A stretch of 64,000 nt of DNA from contig JARHVA010001922.1 of the NCBI GenBank assembly GCA_037957365.1, forward strand, positions 1,306,001 through 1,370,000, given 5' to 3'. Both the position numbers and the translations under genes were made by a program. Under the pieces are notes generated by a model. The model worked only from the letters and a program-made list of their open reading frames with translations, did not search any database and was not told where the DNA came from. The DNA is from Torreya grandis. Lineage: Eukaryota; Streptophyta; Pinopsida; Cupressales; Taxaceae. Of this stretch, positions 35,090-46,797 are shown one piece after another (position 1 is the first letter of the stretch; each line of letters begins with the position of its first letter).

Positions 35090-36500
35090 TTGTATCCCCC
35101 TTTCTAAAATTGCTAGAAAGTATAAACTTCATCTATGTTATCCTTCAGCTCATTCTCATCTTCACCTATAAAGGAAAACTCATGATTTTTAAATAGCATG
35201 GTAGTGTTGGAAGAGTTAGGATCTGGATGATGTTTAGGTAGATTATGCATCTAGTCTTGCATAACCACCTCTCTTTGAAACATTTTGAATGTTGCAAAAA
35301 ATTCATCATAGTTGAAGTCACCATAATTAAAAGTATTTTTAATTCTACATAAATTAGGAATATATTTTCTACTATGTTTATCTTTGGGATCTTATTAGGT
35401 TGATTCATATTATTCTTAGGCCTATTAAATTATTGGTTGTATCTCTAAAATCTAGGGTTCTAATTACTAGTTGGGCCATCGACATTGTCCATCCTCCTTT
35501 GCATATTCAAGAAATCATTTCTCAACTTTTGAACCATATTTTGAATATAATATAGTTCTTATTTTATATATTTAATACCTTATAGAATAGCAGTAGGAGA
35601 TGTAGTCGATTACTGATTTTATTAGTAGATATTTCCTTGCTTATGATTTTTCAATAATCCATAGTTTGGCTATGCCATTTATGTCATGAGAGGTAGCATA
35701 TATATCTAGTTCTAACTGAATGATAGGAAATTCTACCTTGTAAGTGGAATAAAATTCAACATGGGAAAGCTATTGTGAATGTTGGACGTAATGGAAACTT
35801 AAGGATTGAACTATCTATTGATATTAATGGATTCTTCAAGTACTTGTACTCAATTGTTAGCTTCAGTAGCTATCCTGAAGAACACCATGGTAATCAGATC
35901 TATTGCATTATTATACATCTCTAATGATAATGTTTCCTCTAGCTTATACCTTAGGGTTATCCAATTATACATAATTTTAGATCTCATGTTGAAAGCATAG
36001 ATAGGTTCATTAGGATCTCTTTTGATACTAGTGAGGAGCTAATATATTATGCTAGGACTGGTAACCTATCCAAATTGTGCAAGAAAAGTAGCTTGACACT
36101 CATCCCATGAATTTATGGAGTTATCAATTATATTGAAATACCAATCATAAACAACATCCATAATGTAAAAGATAATAATCTTCATGTAACATCTTTATCG
36201 ATAGTAATCATTAATCTCAAAGTAGCTTTGAAAGATTTGATATGTTCTTTCACTATCATTACTCTTGATGGAGAAAATGATGGTAGATACTTCTCAAGAT
36301 TCATAGGTAAATCATGCATGTCTCCTATAATATAACTATCAAATCTAACTGGTGGTTAAGCCATTGGCTAATTAATAGGTAAAGGGTTCCTTACAAGTAA
36401 AGGATTCCTAGTTAGAGGAGGTGGATTATTATGAACTAGGGTTGTTGGCATAGTTCTAAGTATCTTATGATTTGATGAGGGTAAGACTAAAACACCATCC
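35090..36500 (-). pseudogene. gag: Element C gag
   Basis: Minus strand, collinear with element B gag (54,690-55,900). The C-terminal part includes a block FKMFQREVVMQDQMHNLPKH and HPDPNSSNTTM near 35,180-35,300. The capsid region is at about 35,600-36,300. Stops and frameshifts throughout. The typical RH..G...C zinc-like element is degraded. Confidence 0.75.
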
Positions 36501-38018
36501 TAATAATTAGATGTATTTACTCTCTTGGGTAAGTCCATTGTAACTCTATGAAAAGGATACTACTATTATCAATGGTTAGGCCCTTCTTCTAGTGCTAGTG
36601 AAACTATTGATGCAGGTTTTATGCACATCATAGTTAATGAGGAAACCTCTAACATTTTAAGATATTAATATAGGTTGACTCCACTCCATGACACAAGTTA
36701 TATTTATGTGGTTGGAACAACCTATTGATGGAATCGCTAGTAGGTTATGCAGGTTGTTGACAAGGTTTTTTGGATAGAGGTGTGGTTCCTAAAGAGTAGT
36801 GAATTCATATGTGAGTTGGATGGGTGGTTGGTTACTAATCTAAAGTGAATGTATCCCAAAATAAAACTCAAAAGATGAGGGAAGGGTAAGGCATAAAAGA
36901 AGACTCTATGGTTTTTAGGAATAATCTCTCTGATTGGTTTCTAAATGGACAAGTGCTTTCAAAACCTATGCTTGTTGTATGAAGCTATTAAAAAAATATA
37001 GTCATACACAGTTTAGAATTATAAGGAGATACTAATATATGAAAATAATAATCCTTAGTCAAAGGTTTCCCATTTTAGAGTAGATTTTCCACACCTTTAA
37101 TTAGGAGATTATTACTCAAGCTAATGAGTTAGCTTTTGCACACACACAAAAAACTCTATCAAAAGAAAACACTCATACACATTCAAAATTATGAATAAAT
37201 CAACTTAATTACCAATAATCAATGTAATTTGATAATCTTTCAAATAGCTTTTTTACATCTAAGACTAACATATCAATCAATACAAGAAAGAATTCATTGT
37301 AGTTGTTGCATACTAAGAATTATTGAATCATACAACCAAAAGATAAGCCTAATTACATAGAAATTAGAGAGAGATTACACAAACACATTTGATGGCAAGT
37401 AAAATTTCTTCTACTCCTGTATATTGAAATATTTTCCACCTCTTTCAATGAGTGGATTATAGTTTCTTAAATAAGCTTTGGGAAGGGGTCACCTCATCCT
37501 CCAAGCTCATTAAAATTGATTACATATGATAGATATAACTTGAGTTATAACTATGGTTGAAACTGTATAAGAGTATACTTACAATTATTAGTTTAAGTTA
37601 GCCTTTACCAGAGCTATGCAACATGTGCATGTGTACGAAGGCAACATTTATAATTATAACTTAAACTGCATGAAAATTCCTTATTTTATAGGTTGTGAGA
37701 ATAACCTCTTTGATACTTTAAGTTATCTATTTTAAAAATGGAACTCAGACACACATGAAGGACAAGTATCACTTTTATAAATATTGTAGAACCAATGACA
37801 CTATTTAACTGTGATCAATCCTAACTAAACTATGCATTGCATGTTGCCCCTACCTTTATAGAAAAATATTCCTTCTCAAAATGTAAAAAAAGTTTAGTTA
37901 CCAAAATAATATAACTTAAATTTGATACCCAATGGCTATCGATAAATATAGATTTACATATTTTGTCTATGTGGCAATGCCATATCATTATGTTTACTAG
38001 CTTTTGAAATATGATAGG
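36501..38018 (-). other. Element C leader between LTR and gag (no ORF1)
   Basis: About 1.5 kb. The stretch at 36,700-36,910 is the reverse complement of element B at about 54,100-54,270, which is also just upstream of gag. Farther right there is no counterpart of B's ORF1. No primer binding site could be assigned next to the LTR end at 38,019. No gene seen. Confidence 0.6.
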
Positions 38019-39638
38019 TGTCAACACCTCATTGAGTCTAGATCTTTGAAAAGTCTACTTAAGACTTGCATCATTGATATTTTTCATGATGGAATGTGAG
38101 CATGCCACTTGGTGGTTTTATGGGTTCCTTTGTGTGCCTTATAGTCCTAGTTTGAATGGGTTTATGCCACTTGAAAACTCCTCTCTAGTTTCAAGACCTT
38201 TGAAAAGTCCACCTAGGACTCATACCATTGGATCAACTATACTGGGATCCCATTATGGTGACACTTATCACCCCATGTTTTTAAAAAAAAAACCTTTGTA
38301 TTTGAGTTCGATTACACATCATTGATCTTCAGTATGCAAGTTACCACACACCATAGATCTTGGTTCTTGACTTCTTTAACTCCCATGAGCTGGCCACTTG
38401 TCACTTCTAGGTTTACTCTAAACTAAAATTATAAACAAAAAATGACTTATCATATATAAAACTTAGGATAAGTTCTTGTGAAAAATGACTTCGTACATAA
38501 TTTTAAACCTAAGGTTTTATTCATATTAATAAATACAAATTAACCTTAGGATAATTCTAAGCTTAATGTTTTTAGATGTGCTCATGTATGTGCCACTCAA
38601 TAGCTCTATGAGGCTTTTGTGTTATTGATTTGTTGGCCCTAATTCTCATGGGTCATTATATTTATATACTCAACTCCTATGATGGTGACACTTGTCACTC
38701 TCACAGAGCTCCGTAGATCATTTAACACTTCAAAAATGATCTCATTTCATTAAATCAATTATACCAAGCTCTCATGATGGTGACACTTATCACTCTCATG
38801 GAGATCCATTGGCCATTTGACATTTCAACCATGCCCTTTCTTTGTTTTATTAATTATACTATGCTCCTATAATTATGACACTTATCACTCTTACAAAGCT
38901 CTTAGAACTTGCTAAATTTTCAACTCGATCTCATGCCATTAGATGAACTAAGGATGAGTAAATGTGTGTCATAGGATCTATGGTCATAAATTGAAATACA
39001 TAAATTAATAGTTGGGAAATATATAAATCATAGTCTAAAGTTTTATTTATATTTAATAAAACATAATTCAAAATGTAGTAAGGCTTAAGCTAAGCTTGTA
39101 ATAAAAGAAATCCCCATATAAATTAGAACTTGTGAACCATAAAAGGACATAGTATAAATATTTTATCCTAAGGTCTGAGTTGTATTAATAAATATGATTA
39201 GAACCTGGGCTATAATTTTAATATAATAAAGTGATCTCTAGTAATTTTAACCCTATGTAAATTTTGAATATATTTCAAATGAGCTTTGGGATAAACAAAT
39301 TAGGCTAAGGTTTTTTAACATGATTTTAAACATAGATTCAATTTAATCAATAAGAGACCAAGGGTTAATCAAAACACAGAGTCAATTTAGTATTAAGGTG
39401 TAAAAACCTAAGTAATGTTCACATCAATGAGACCCAAATAAAAATACAACATGGAAACATTAGAACATTAGATGAAGTCAAATTAAGCTTATGTGCTAAT
39501 AGATCCATGTAGACTAGATCAAGAAAAGATATTCAATACTAGTTCCTGATCAAGTTGAATGTTCACTTTAAAGCATAAATTTTCATAATTTGAAATAAGG
39601 GTTCCCATTTTTAGAAATGGGGTGTGTTGGGTACAACA
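38019..39638 (-). repeat. 5' LTR of element C (about 1,620 bp)
   Basis: On the plus strand it begins TGTCAACACC and ends GGGTACAACA. In the element's direction it therefore starts TGTTGTACCC and ends in TTGACA. The right end is certain, because element E's coding frame resumes there. The left end is inferred from the TG/CA rule and from the similar TTGACA end in element B. It includes the 95-bp repeat units at about 38,666-38,900. Confidence 0.75.
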
Positions 39639-39870
39639 TAACCCTCTTACATCATGATAACTCCAATCAAAGTTATCATCAAATTCCTGGCATAATTCAA
39701 TAAAATTTTGCTTCTCAGAGTTGTCACATACCTTTCCTAGATTTAGAGTTTTTAATCTCAAAATGACCATCAAATCATAGTATTCTTCATTGATTGAAAT
39801 GTTATTATCCTTACCTTTCATATGGTTATCCAAATTGAAGGTGTTATATAGTATAAAAAAACCCATAGGG
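39639..39870 (-). pseudogene. pol: Element E RT lead-in, truncated by element C
   Basis: Minus strand. It reads EKQNFIELCQEFDDNFDWSYHDVRGL and is then cut by the C LTR. This is the conserved 'F..F.DVF.WSYEDL.G' stretch found just before RT in Tat elements. The open frame simply runs on into the C LTR (to 39,519), so its apparent C-terminus is artificial. Confidence 0.85.
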
Positions 39871-40149
39871 AGGTTTTTTATCTTTATCTAGATGATCTAA
39901 TCCCCATATTAATCCTAGAGCTTTGGTTGGTTCCTATCTGAGAATTCAGCTTCTTCTCTTAGGAAGTTTATAATTTTCTAATCATTATAAAATACTTGTT
40001 AATTAGTGACATTGTCAAGAACAAATTATATTAATACTAATTTTACATTTTGGTTGTTTTCTTTATTTATTTCCTTAGGTAAGTTATATTATGAGCCCAT
40101 TGAGACCATACGATCAACATCTTTGTTCTGTGATCTTGGTATTGTCTAA

Positions 40150-40470
40150 ATAGTTAGAGTAGTGAAATATTCAAATAGGTCCCAAACCCTATGATTATAA
40201 GATGTCAATAAATTTTTATTAGTCATGTTTATAGATCTTAGTTGGTGAATAATCATCTCACTATCACTAAATATCTTCAAGGATTGTATCCCTCTTTCTT
40301 TGGCCAATTGTAGTCCTCGAATCAAACCCTCATATTCAGCTACATTATTAGTGCAACTAAATTAAAGTCTAAAAGAATAGAAATAGTTATCATTTTAAGG
40401 AAAGATAAATATGATACCTAAACCTAATCCATTTATTCTTTTCAAACCATCCAAGAATAATTACCATATA
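40150..40470 (-). pseudogene. pol: Element E archaeal-type RNase H located upstream of RT
   Basis: Minus strand. It has LFLDGLKRINGLGLGIIF at about 40,395-40,450 (catalytic Asp kept), CTNNVAEYEGLIRGLQLAKERGI at about 40,300-40,370, and FSDSEMIIHQL (third acidic residue kept). Last comes SQNKDVDRM (final Asp region). It lies between protease and the RT lead-in, the same unusual placement as in B and C. It is the best preserved of the three. Confidence 0.85.
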
Positions 40471-40899
40471 CCTTGAGGATCTTTAGCTAGTTTTAGAATA
40501 TAAGGAATGATTGCATCATTATCATGTATGCAATATGTACCCAACCTTATTTATTATACATGGTCATAAGGATAAAATTTTGAATATGATACCCATTCAT
40601 CTAATATAATATCTAGAATATCTTTTGTGGTGGTTGTATCATCATGATCAGTTTCCTCTTCTTGATCTTGTAATATACAATTCATATCTATGGGGGGAGT
40701 AGATATGGTTCAATATGACCCTTAGCTATTGGATCGGCTCTTATTATTAATCTTGTCCCATACCTCATCCCAATAAATATGTGAGACAAATATATAGACA
40801 AATATCCTCCCATTTTCATGATAAAATCTTGTGAAAGGAAAATGGAAAAATAAGGGGGAGATCAATAACTGAGATATCTTGAGAGATTAACAAACTTGG

Positions 40900-41160
40900 A
40901 CAAGCATGGATAGTGAGATTTAAATTTTTTTATTATTCCTACTATCTAAATAATAGTCCCAGCCAATTGAACCACTCCCTTTTTCATATTTGTATATTTT
41001 ATGCCAAGATCATCAACTATCTTTTTGGGCATAACAAAACTACTAGCCCCTCAATCTACCATGCAATTATGAATTAGATGCTTCCCAATTATTAGTGAAA
41101 GATAAAAAGGGGGAGGCTTACCAATCTTCCACATATTAGTTTTATTTTATGGTTGACATA
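40900..41160 (-). pseudogene. pol: Element E aspartic protease
   Basis: Minus strand. It reads LIHNCMVD, a TGA, then GASSFVMPKKIVDDLGIKY at about 40,990-41,070. The active-site DSGASS Ser codon is replaced by the stop. A family-typical VVQLAGT follows. Confidence 0.78.
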
Positions 41161-41559
41161 GATTAATTATATTATTAGGCCCCTTGGTTGGAGCCTTATC
41201 TACTATTTGTAAATTCTTAAAAGCTTCTTGTAGAAAATATCTTTGTGTCGATATAGATAATGCATCCCACATAGTGACATTCAGATTAGTCTTGTTCATT
41301 TTCTCAATAATGATGAAAGGGATATCACCAACCTTTGCCTATGCCTTTGCTAGAGCTATATATTCTTTCAAAATATTTAGAGTAGGTGCTTTTGCTTTGG
41401 GATGGCTAATAGGTACAAAGGGTGCCCTTTATATTATGTTGTTCTTTGTAGGTTCTAGTACAACTTTGGAAGTTGAAGATTGTTCCACCATGGGAGGTTG
41501 ATCGCTCTCAATTGATCTTTTCTTTGATCATGTATTGGATACCACTAAACCTCCACCAT

Positions 41560-42268
41560 TGAAAAATTCCTCCTCTTGATTTACCCCACAAAATTCCTCC
41601 TATTGTTAGTTTAAAAGAGTAGCCTCTCCTTGAGTAGGTTCTTATGTGTCTACTTGTTGGGAAGTGGATTCTTCTTGTTGTACCTATGTAATTATCATGT
41701 GTTACACCATAAAATTTTAAATGATGATGTTATTGGGATAAGTATTCTGACTATGTGGTTATGAATAAGGATAACACCAATTCATAGTCCTAAACCAAGT
41801 TATTTTGAATAGGTACAATGGTTTTGGAAGTTTTTGGTGCATGTAAGGCATAAACATTAAGGGGTTTTAGTTATGCATTTTGAACTTAAAGCTATTTATT
41901 GCCTTGGTATTATGGCCTATTTCCCTAGTATGGATGCCTATTGGATTGGTATATTGGGTTAGCCTACTAGTAAGGGTTATAATTTTGATATTGCTACCTC
42001 TTCATTACTACTAATTCATTTCAAAAAATCTTAAGCAGTGACTTAACTTCATATAGTTCATCTATAAGAGTGGAGGTCAAAGTTGGTACCTTGTTTGTAG
42101 TGGGAATTAGAGTAATTATAGGTAGTGTAGGAGCTATTTATGGAAATAGAGGCATTGGTGGTCTTGGGGAATTCTTTTTGTCTTGGATTGAACAATTCTC
42201 TACCCTTATTATAATTTCATAAGCATCGAGGAGTGTAGTGCCACCCATAGACTAAATCATAACAACTA
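41560..42268 (-). pseudogene. gag: Element E gag, C-terminal part, cut by element B
   Basis: Minus strand. It starts mid-domain with GGTTLLDAYEIIIRVENC, the end of the retrotransposon-gag domain, then a Pro-rich stretch. A Gln/Asn/Tyr-rich run with many Gln-to-stop changes follows. The start lies beyond element B. Open frames on the plus strand here (for example 41,184-41,501) are shadows. Confidence 0.68.
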
Positions 42269-43521
42269 TGTTGTACCCAACACCCCCCTTCTTTCCATAA
42301 TAAATGGGGACCTATTTTTTTTTAGATTATTGTCTTGATTTTGAGCCCCTCTTCCATATGTTTATGTAAATTATGGGAAAGATCATTGTTTGGCCTATTA
42401 TAATTTAGAAAGATAGCATTGATATTATGTTTTATAGATTAAATCTTTTGATCTATCAAGTGTCCTTTGGGCTTCATGTTTTGGGACTTATGTTTTTGGG
42501 GACTATCTTTGCTATCCTCTTGGGACTTATACTATTTTTTCTTTGTCAAGATTTTTTTCATATATGAATCCTTGCATACCTATCTTTATCAGAGAAATTG
42601 TTGTAGACATTTTGTCTAAAATAATTCTTTCAATGAAATTAGTCTGTGGGCTTTTATTTTCATGGGCATTTGACCCTATGTAATTTACATCACCCTTTAG
42701 CCCCTCTGAACCTACCCATTGACCCTTTTGAGATTATCCTTTGGCTTGTACGAAGTATATCCTTTAGGAATTTTATCATGGACAAATACCCTATGAAGTG
42801 GACCCTTCAGATTGTTTCCAAGTTACTATTCATAATGTTAGAGCTGCCCTTTTTGAAGGGTCCTTTTTTCCTTACCAACCTACCCTTCAGGATTTGTGTA
42901 AAGTATCCTTTTACCTTTTTGTTATGGCCATTTTTCTTGATATAATTCTTTTAGGGATTTTGAAATTGCCCTTTTGGTGCCTTTGCACATTCCTTTGGGA
43001 ATTTTATCTTGAACCTTTTTGAGCTTTTTCCTTCAATATTTTTGTTCGAGATACTTTTTTTGAGCCAATTGAATTCCTTAGAACATTTTTTCCAAAAAAT
43101 TGGGTCTTCAAGAGAATTTTTATGGAAAATTTGTCCAAAATAATTCCCCTGATGGAATTCCTTCAAGAATTTTTAAGTGACCCTTTTCCTCTAACTTACC
43201 CTTCAAATTTTTTTTTAAGGACACATGCCCTTCAAACTTTCTAAAGATACTCTTCAGCCTTTTGAAATTACCCTTAAAGATATTTTTGGTTACCCTTCAA
43301 AATTTTTATAAAGGCACTTTCCCATTGAAATTTACCTTATGAAGTAGACCCTTCAGTCACTTTTACCTTGAATTAGACCCATTAGCCCTTTTGAAAGTGC
43401 CATTCAGTACTATTGTAATAGCATTTTTTGACCTAAAAGCTTTCCATTTGGGACTTTTGTCCTTCGCCTTCACCCTAGAAAATTTCCTTTAAACTTTTTG
43501 TTTTGAACATTTTGTGAAACA
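42269..43521 (+). repeat. Element B LTR, first copy (about 1,250 bp)
   Basis: It begins TGTTGTACCCAACACC right where element E coding sequence stops. It aligns with 60,195-61,429 along its length. The 3' boundary is uncertain, because homology continues into the internal region of both units. GAAACA at 43,521 and GACA at 61,429 are chosen by analogy with element C. The open frames inside (42,646-43,022) are by-products. Confidence 0.78.
42650..43480 (+). repeat. Degenerate CCCTTCAG-TTTT minisatellite filling element B LTR
   Basis: The word ACCCTTCA or GCCCTTTTG followed by a T-rich run recurs every 25-45 bases about twenty times. It appears again at 60,590-61,380. The LTR seems to be built largely of this unit. 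Confidence 0.7.
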
Positions 43522-43963
43522 CAAAAGTCCCAAAATAATACTCCTAAAATAATTAGTCAGCATACATGTTTACTAAGAGCATTACTATCCTCACTATACT
43601 TAGCAAAACTAAATGATAAAATACTTCCCATCAATCTATTAAAAATACCCCCACCAACTTGAGCTAACAAAGTTTGAATTATATAAGAAATAGAAGCAAA
43701 GTGAATGTTGCACATTTATGTCACATGAACTACTATTCAATGTATAATACTATATAGGTGATCCACAGTTATTGAATCCATTATTTCTTTCAAACTAACT
43801 TTCATTCAAAGTCTCTTATTTTCTTATAGTGACAAATATCCCTAGATACTATCTCAAGAATACTGCAATTAAAAAAATGACTAAGCTAGAGCCAAATTAT
43901 TTGTACAACATACATAGAACATAGAAGAAGACTGCAAGCAACACAGAGTATATATATGCATCA
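43522..43963 (+). other. Element B leader, no gene seen
   Basis: It is collinear with 61,430-61,880. I see no recognisable tRNA primer site immediately after the LTR. Confidence 0.5.
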
Positions 43964-45381
43964 ATGGAATTTTCATATAGGGAATTTCAAGGGGAAAATA
44001 TGCCATCCCTATATTTAATAAAGGACCTCATAGAATTCATAGCTACAGTCTTTGATGCTATAATATTTGGAGATAAGTATCATAATAATCTAGAATTATG
44101 GGATGTCATCAACTTTGTGGATGTATTTTCACTAGAAGATGAGATGACACTTGTGGATAGACTATTCATCAAGGAAATACTACCTTTCAAATGTAAAAGA
44201 TTACACTTTATTGTTACCAAGCTAGAATTAGTGCCATGTATTGACCTTTTACAAGATCTAGTTTTTAGGAAAGATATTGTAAGATACATTCCTTCATCAT
44301 TCAAGCAATAACATAGTGGTGGTGTGTATATCAGGAGCTGACTTCTTAAGGTATTTAACTTTGATAATACCTGATGTTTATTTTGACAAGCACATAATGG
44401 TGTAGTTTAACAAAGAGATTTCAATTAAAAATGTATTATCTTCATGGCTACTCCCAAACCAAACCATTGCATAGAAGAGGAATAAGCTAAAAGGAGAAAT
44501 TTTGATCGACAAATTTAGAATGGGGATTTGCATTGGCATGGCTATCCTTAATCAAATATATGGTATGCCAAGTTTTCATTTTATTAATTTAGATTGGGTG
44601 CCATTATTGTAAATGATGCTCACCCATGATATTGCATATGCCCTAGATGAAATAATTATCTTTCACTTGAAAGAGTAGATAGTTCATAAAGATAGGCATC
44701 CCATACCTTCAGGTAATTTCTACATGATGTATTATTTGTTGGATGAAATCATGGGTAATTGTTATAGAGATCTTAGGGAATTATGGACTCTAGTCATAGA
44801 TTATGAAAAGAACAAAATTTATGACCATTACCAATTTATGCACATATATATGCATATACTAAAAACATGGTTAGGCTAGCAGAGAATGTCTATCCTCAAG
44901 TGTGGCAATCTATTCATGGATTGCCTATGCCTAGAATCATGCCAAACATCATAAATAAACTAGATGTAAAAGGGGATTATTTCCTCTACCCAAACCTCAC
45001 TATAATCATGATTTGGGGAAAAAAGTTAATCATTTATCTCTTTCAAAGTACATCCTAGATAAGTTGGTAGAGCAAGAAATTGATTTTAAACTATGATGGA
45101 GTATCAAGGAGGATTTATCCAAATAGTAAAAAACCTTATTATTTGGCCATCATGTAATAATTATAAGAATGGTTCACATAATGAGGAAGCATTTTATAAA
45201 AGTGGGTGGTAAAAGCAAAACTTCTCCATTCCCCATTCTTACACATAGAGATTGGGATCCTCATGGGTAGGTTCAAAATCACATACATGGATTCAACATC
45301 CCTTATAGTCATGTCCCATATCTATACAATTTTCCATTTCTTAATGCAAAGTTTTATGAGGATGTTTTAGAGGTGAGCCAG
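43964..45381 (+). pseudogene. Element B ORF1, part 1 (unknown protein upstream of gag)
   Basis: It starts MEFSYREFQGENMPSLYLIK with a 115-codon open stretch and is then broken by stops and frameshifts. Conserved blocks (DEMTLVDRLF, RLHFIVTKLELVPC, YIPSSFKQ, YPQVWQSIHGLPMPR, GDYFLYPNL) recur in the second copy at 61,880-63,000. The two copies diverged from a common protein. I do not recognise the family. Ogre-type elements carry an extra ORF1 of unknown function before gag, and by position this is the best parallel. It is split by element F at 45,381 and continues at 50,970. Confidence 0.65.
45377..45381 (+). other. Target-site duplication of element F, left (GCCAG)
   Basis: GCCAG precedes the LTR start and is repeated exactly at 50,970-50,974. 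The second ORF1 copy at about 63,275 has the uninterrupted site (GAGATAGGATCATTA against GTGAGCCAGGATCATTA). Confidence 0.95.
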
Positions 45382-46757
45382 TGATAGATACCAAACTGTA
45401 AACAAGGCTTAAACTGCACTATTGACAAAATATTTTCTCAAAAAAAAAATATCATCAGGATTCTTCTAAAATTTGGATAGTGTTTTAATACCTAGTTTGT
45501 GGCTTTCCAAACTAGCTTGAGCTCTACCATCTTTCAGAGAAGAGAATGCCTGCAATGATATATCCTTCGCCATGATAAAAAGATCTATGCAACAAGCAAA
45601 AATCATTTTTTCATATAGCTTTAGTCAGCATTATCCAACAGATTCGACAGCTCTAACAATGGATGTCTTCATCATGCTCATATCAACAACGATTCATTAT
45701 GTTTGATCCTTCTCCTTTGAATGGCATCTCCTCGGCCCTTCAATCCTTTGGAAACTATGGTTCTATTTTGTAGACGAGGATGTCCCTATTTAGGACTGTG
45801 TGAAGAAGATAATCAGCTACGTCCACCTCTATCTGAGGCATCCCATCACCTTCCAGATCATGTCTTCTATAACTAAAAGCCACATACTCTTCCATGGTTG
45901 AAGGCCATCAATAGAGGAGAACCTATCCTTTACTGCCATGACCTATAGAATGGTATCTCCTAACCCAAATTTCACTTGGCCTCCCCATGAAAAGACTTGA
46001 CCTTCATGGCATAGCTTAGTGATCATTTATTCTGGCTCTACCCTCAGATTTAGTCTCCAATGCTACCCAGTTCTCAACACGGGTCGAGCCCTTGCCTGCT
46101 CATTGCATCCTTGGGTTGTGTCTGCATACAAGCACCCTGGACTATATGCTTAAGCTCTAATAGATCATCTGCAATGCAAAAGCCTCCTCCATACAAAAAT
46201 AAATGAATCCTTTTCAAAGACTTGAATCTATAGAAAATACAGTCATGCCATTAGTATAATCATCTCGCTCCCTCAAGGCTCAACTTTCTGTCACCATGGT
46301 CAAAATAAGATAATACAGGCTAAATGGCCTTCATGACTCCTCCTCTCCCTAAAGGATATCCTTCCTCTCTATCTCTTCCTCTTCATCCCTCTATCATCTT
46401 TTAATGAATTCTCCAAGCTATACTTATCTTAACTATGCTTAGAAAAGCCTTCCTAAAATTTCTCAACAGCTTCAACAACCTCCTAAAGTGACTCAACAAC
46501 ATCCTTCAACCAAAGAATCCTTCCACTAACAACTAATACACACTAATTATGTTTTGAATCACCTTATTCCCTATAGTGATAAGGTGTCATGGCTTATTTT
46601 TCCCAAAATATCATTTTAACTCTTTACAACAATACTAACCTCCTCTAACACAAATTACAATTTGAAAGTTTGAATTACAAATTTTTGTAGGAAAACTCAT
46701 TCAATATACTTGAGACAAAATGAAATATATTATGCACCCGTAGATGCTCCTGCATCA
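45382..46757 (-). repeat. 3' LTR of element F
   Basis: Plus strand begins TGATAGATACC and ends GCTCCTGCATCA. It is nearly the same as 49,597-50,969. In a 60-base comparison (46,081 onward against 50,295 onward) I count eight differences, all transitions. Confidence 0.93.
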
Positions 46758-46779
46758 GAATACCATGCTTGAAACTTGT

Positions 46780-46797
46780 CATGAGCCCCTGCTCATG
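46780..46797. other. Hairpin next to element F 3' LTR
   Basis: CATGAGC and GCTCATG with a four-base loop (CCCT) form a perfect 7-bp stem. It lies between the reading frame's stop codon (46,793) and the LTR, where a polypurine tract would be expected. I see no clear purine tract there. Confidence 0.5.

Larger units (their letters stand above)
18792..39638 (-). mobile_element. Element C: Tat-like Ty3/gypsy element, minus strand, interrupted by A and D
   Basis: LTR copies at 18,792-20,038 and 38,019-39,638 flank minus-strand integrase, RNase H, RT, aRNH, protease and gag. Its left LTR continues beyond element A, outside the window. The inferred gene order is gag-protease-aRNH-RT-RNase H-integrase. 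It is close kin of element B but has no ORF1 upstream of gag. All domains carry stops. It lies within the pol region of element E. Confidence 0.88.
39639..42268 (-). mobile_element. Element E: Tat-like element fragment hosting C and B
   Basis: Minus strand: gag C-terminus (from 42,268), protease, aRNH and the RT lead-in, ending at 39,639 where C is inserted. Its RT to integrase should lie left of element A and its gag N-terminus right of the B array, both outside the window. It is the oldest recognisable layer here. It is related to but distinct from B and C. Confidence 0.8.

Noticed and set aside
41184..41501. 105-codon plus-strand frame with hydrophobic stretches
   Set aside because: Lies opposite element E gag-protease spacer; no start context or homology seen.
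42646..43166. Overlapping open frames on both strands in element B LTR
   Set aside because: Inside LTR minisatellite; Phe/Leu/Pro-rich by composition; disrupted in the second LTR.
44080..44304. 74-codon minus-strand frame over ORF1
   Set aside because: Antisense shadow of the best-conserved ORF1 block.
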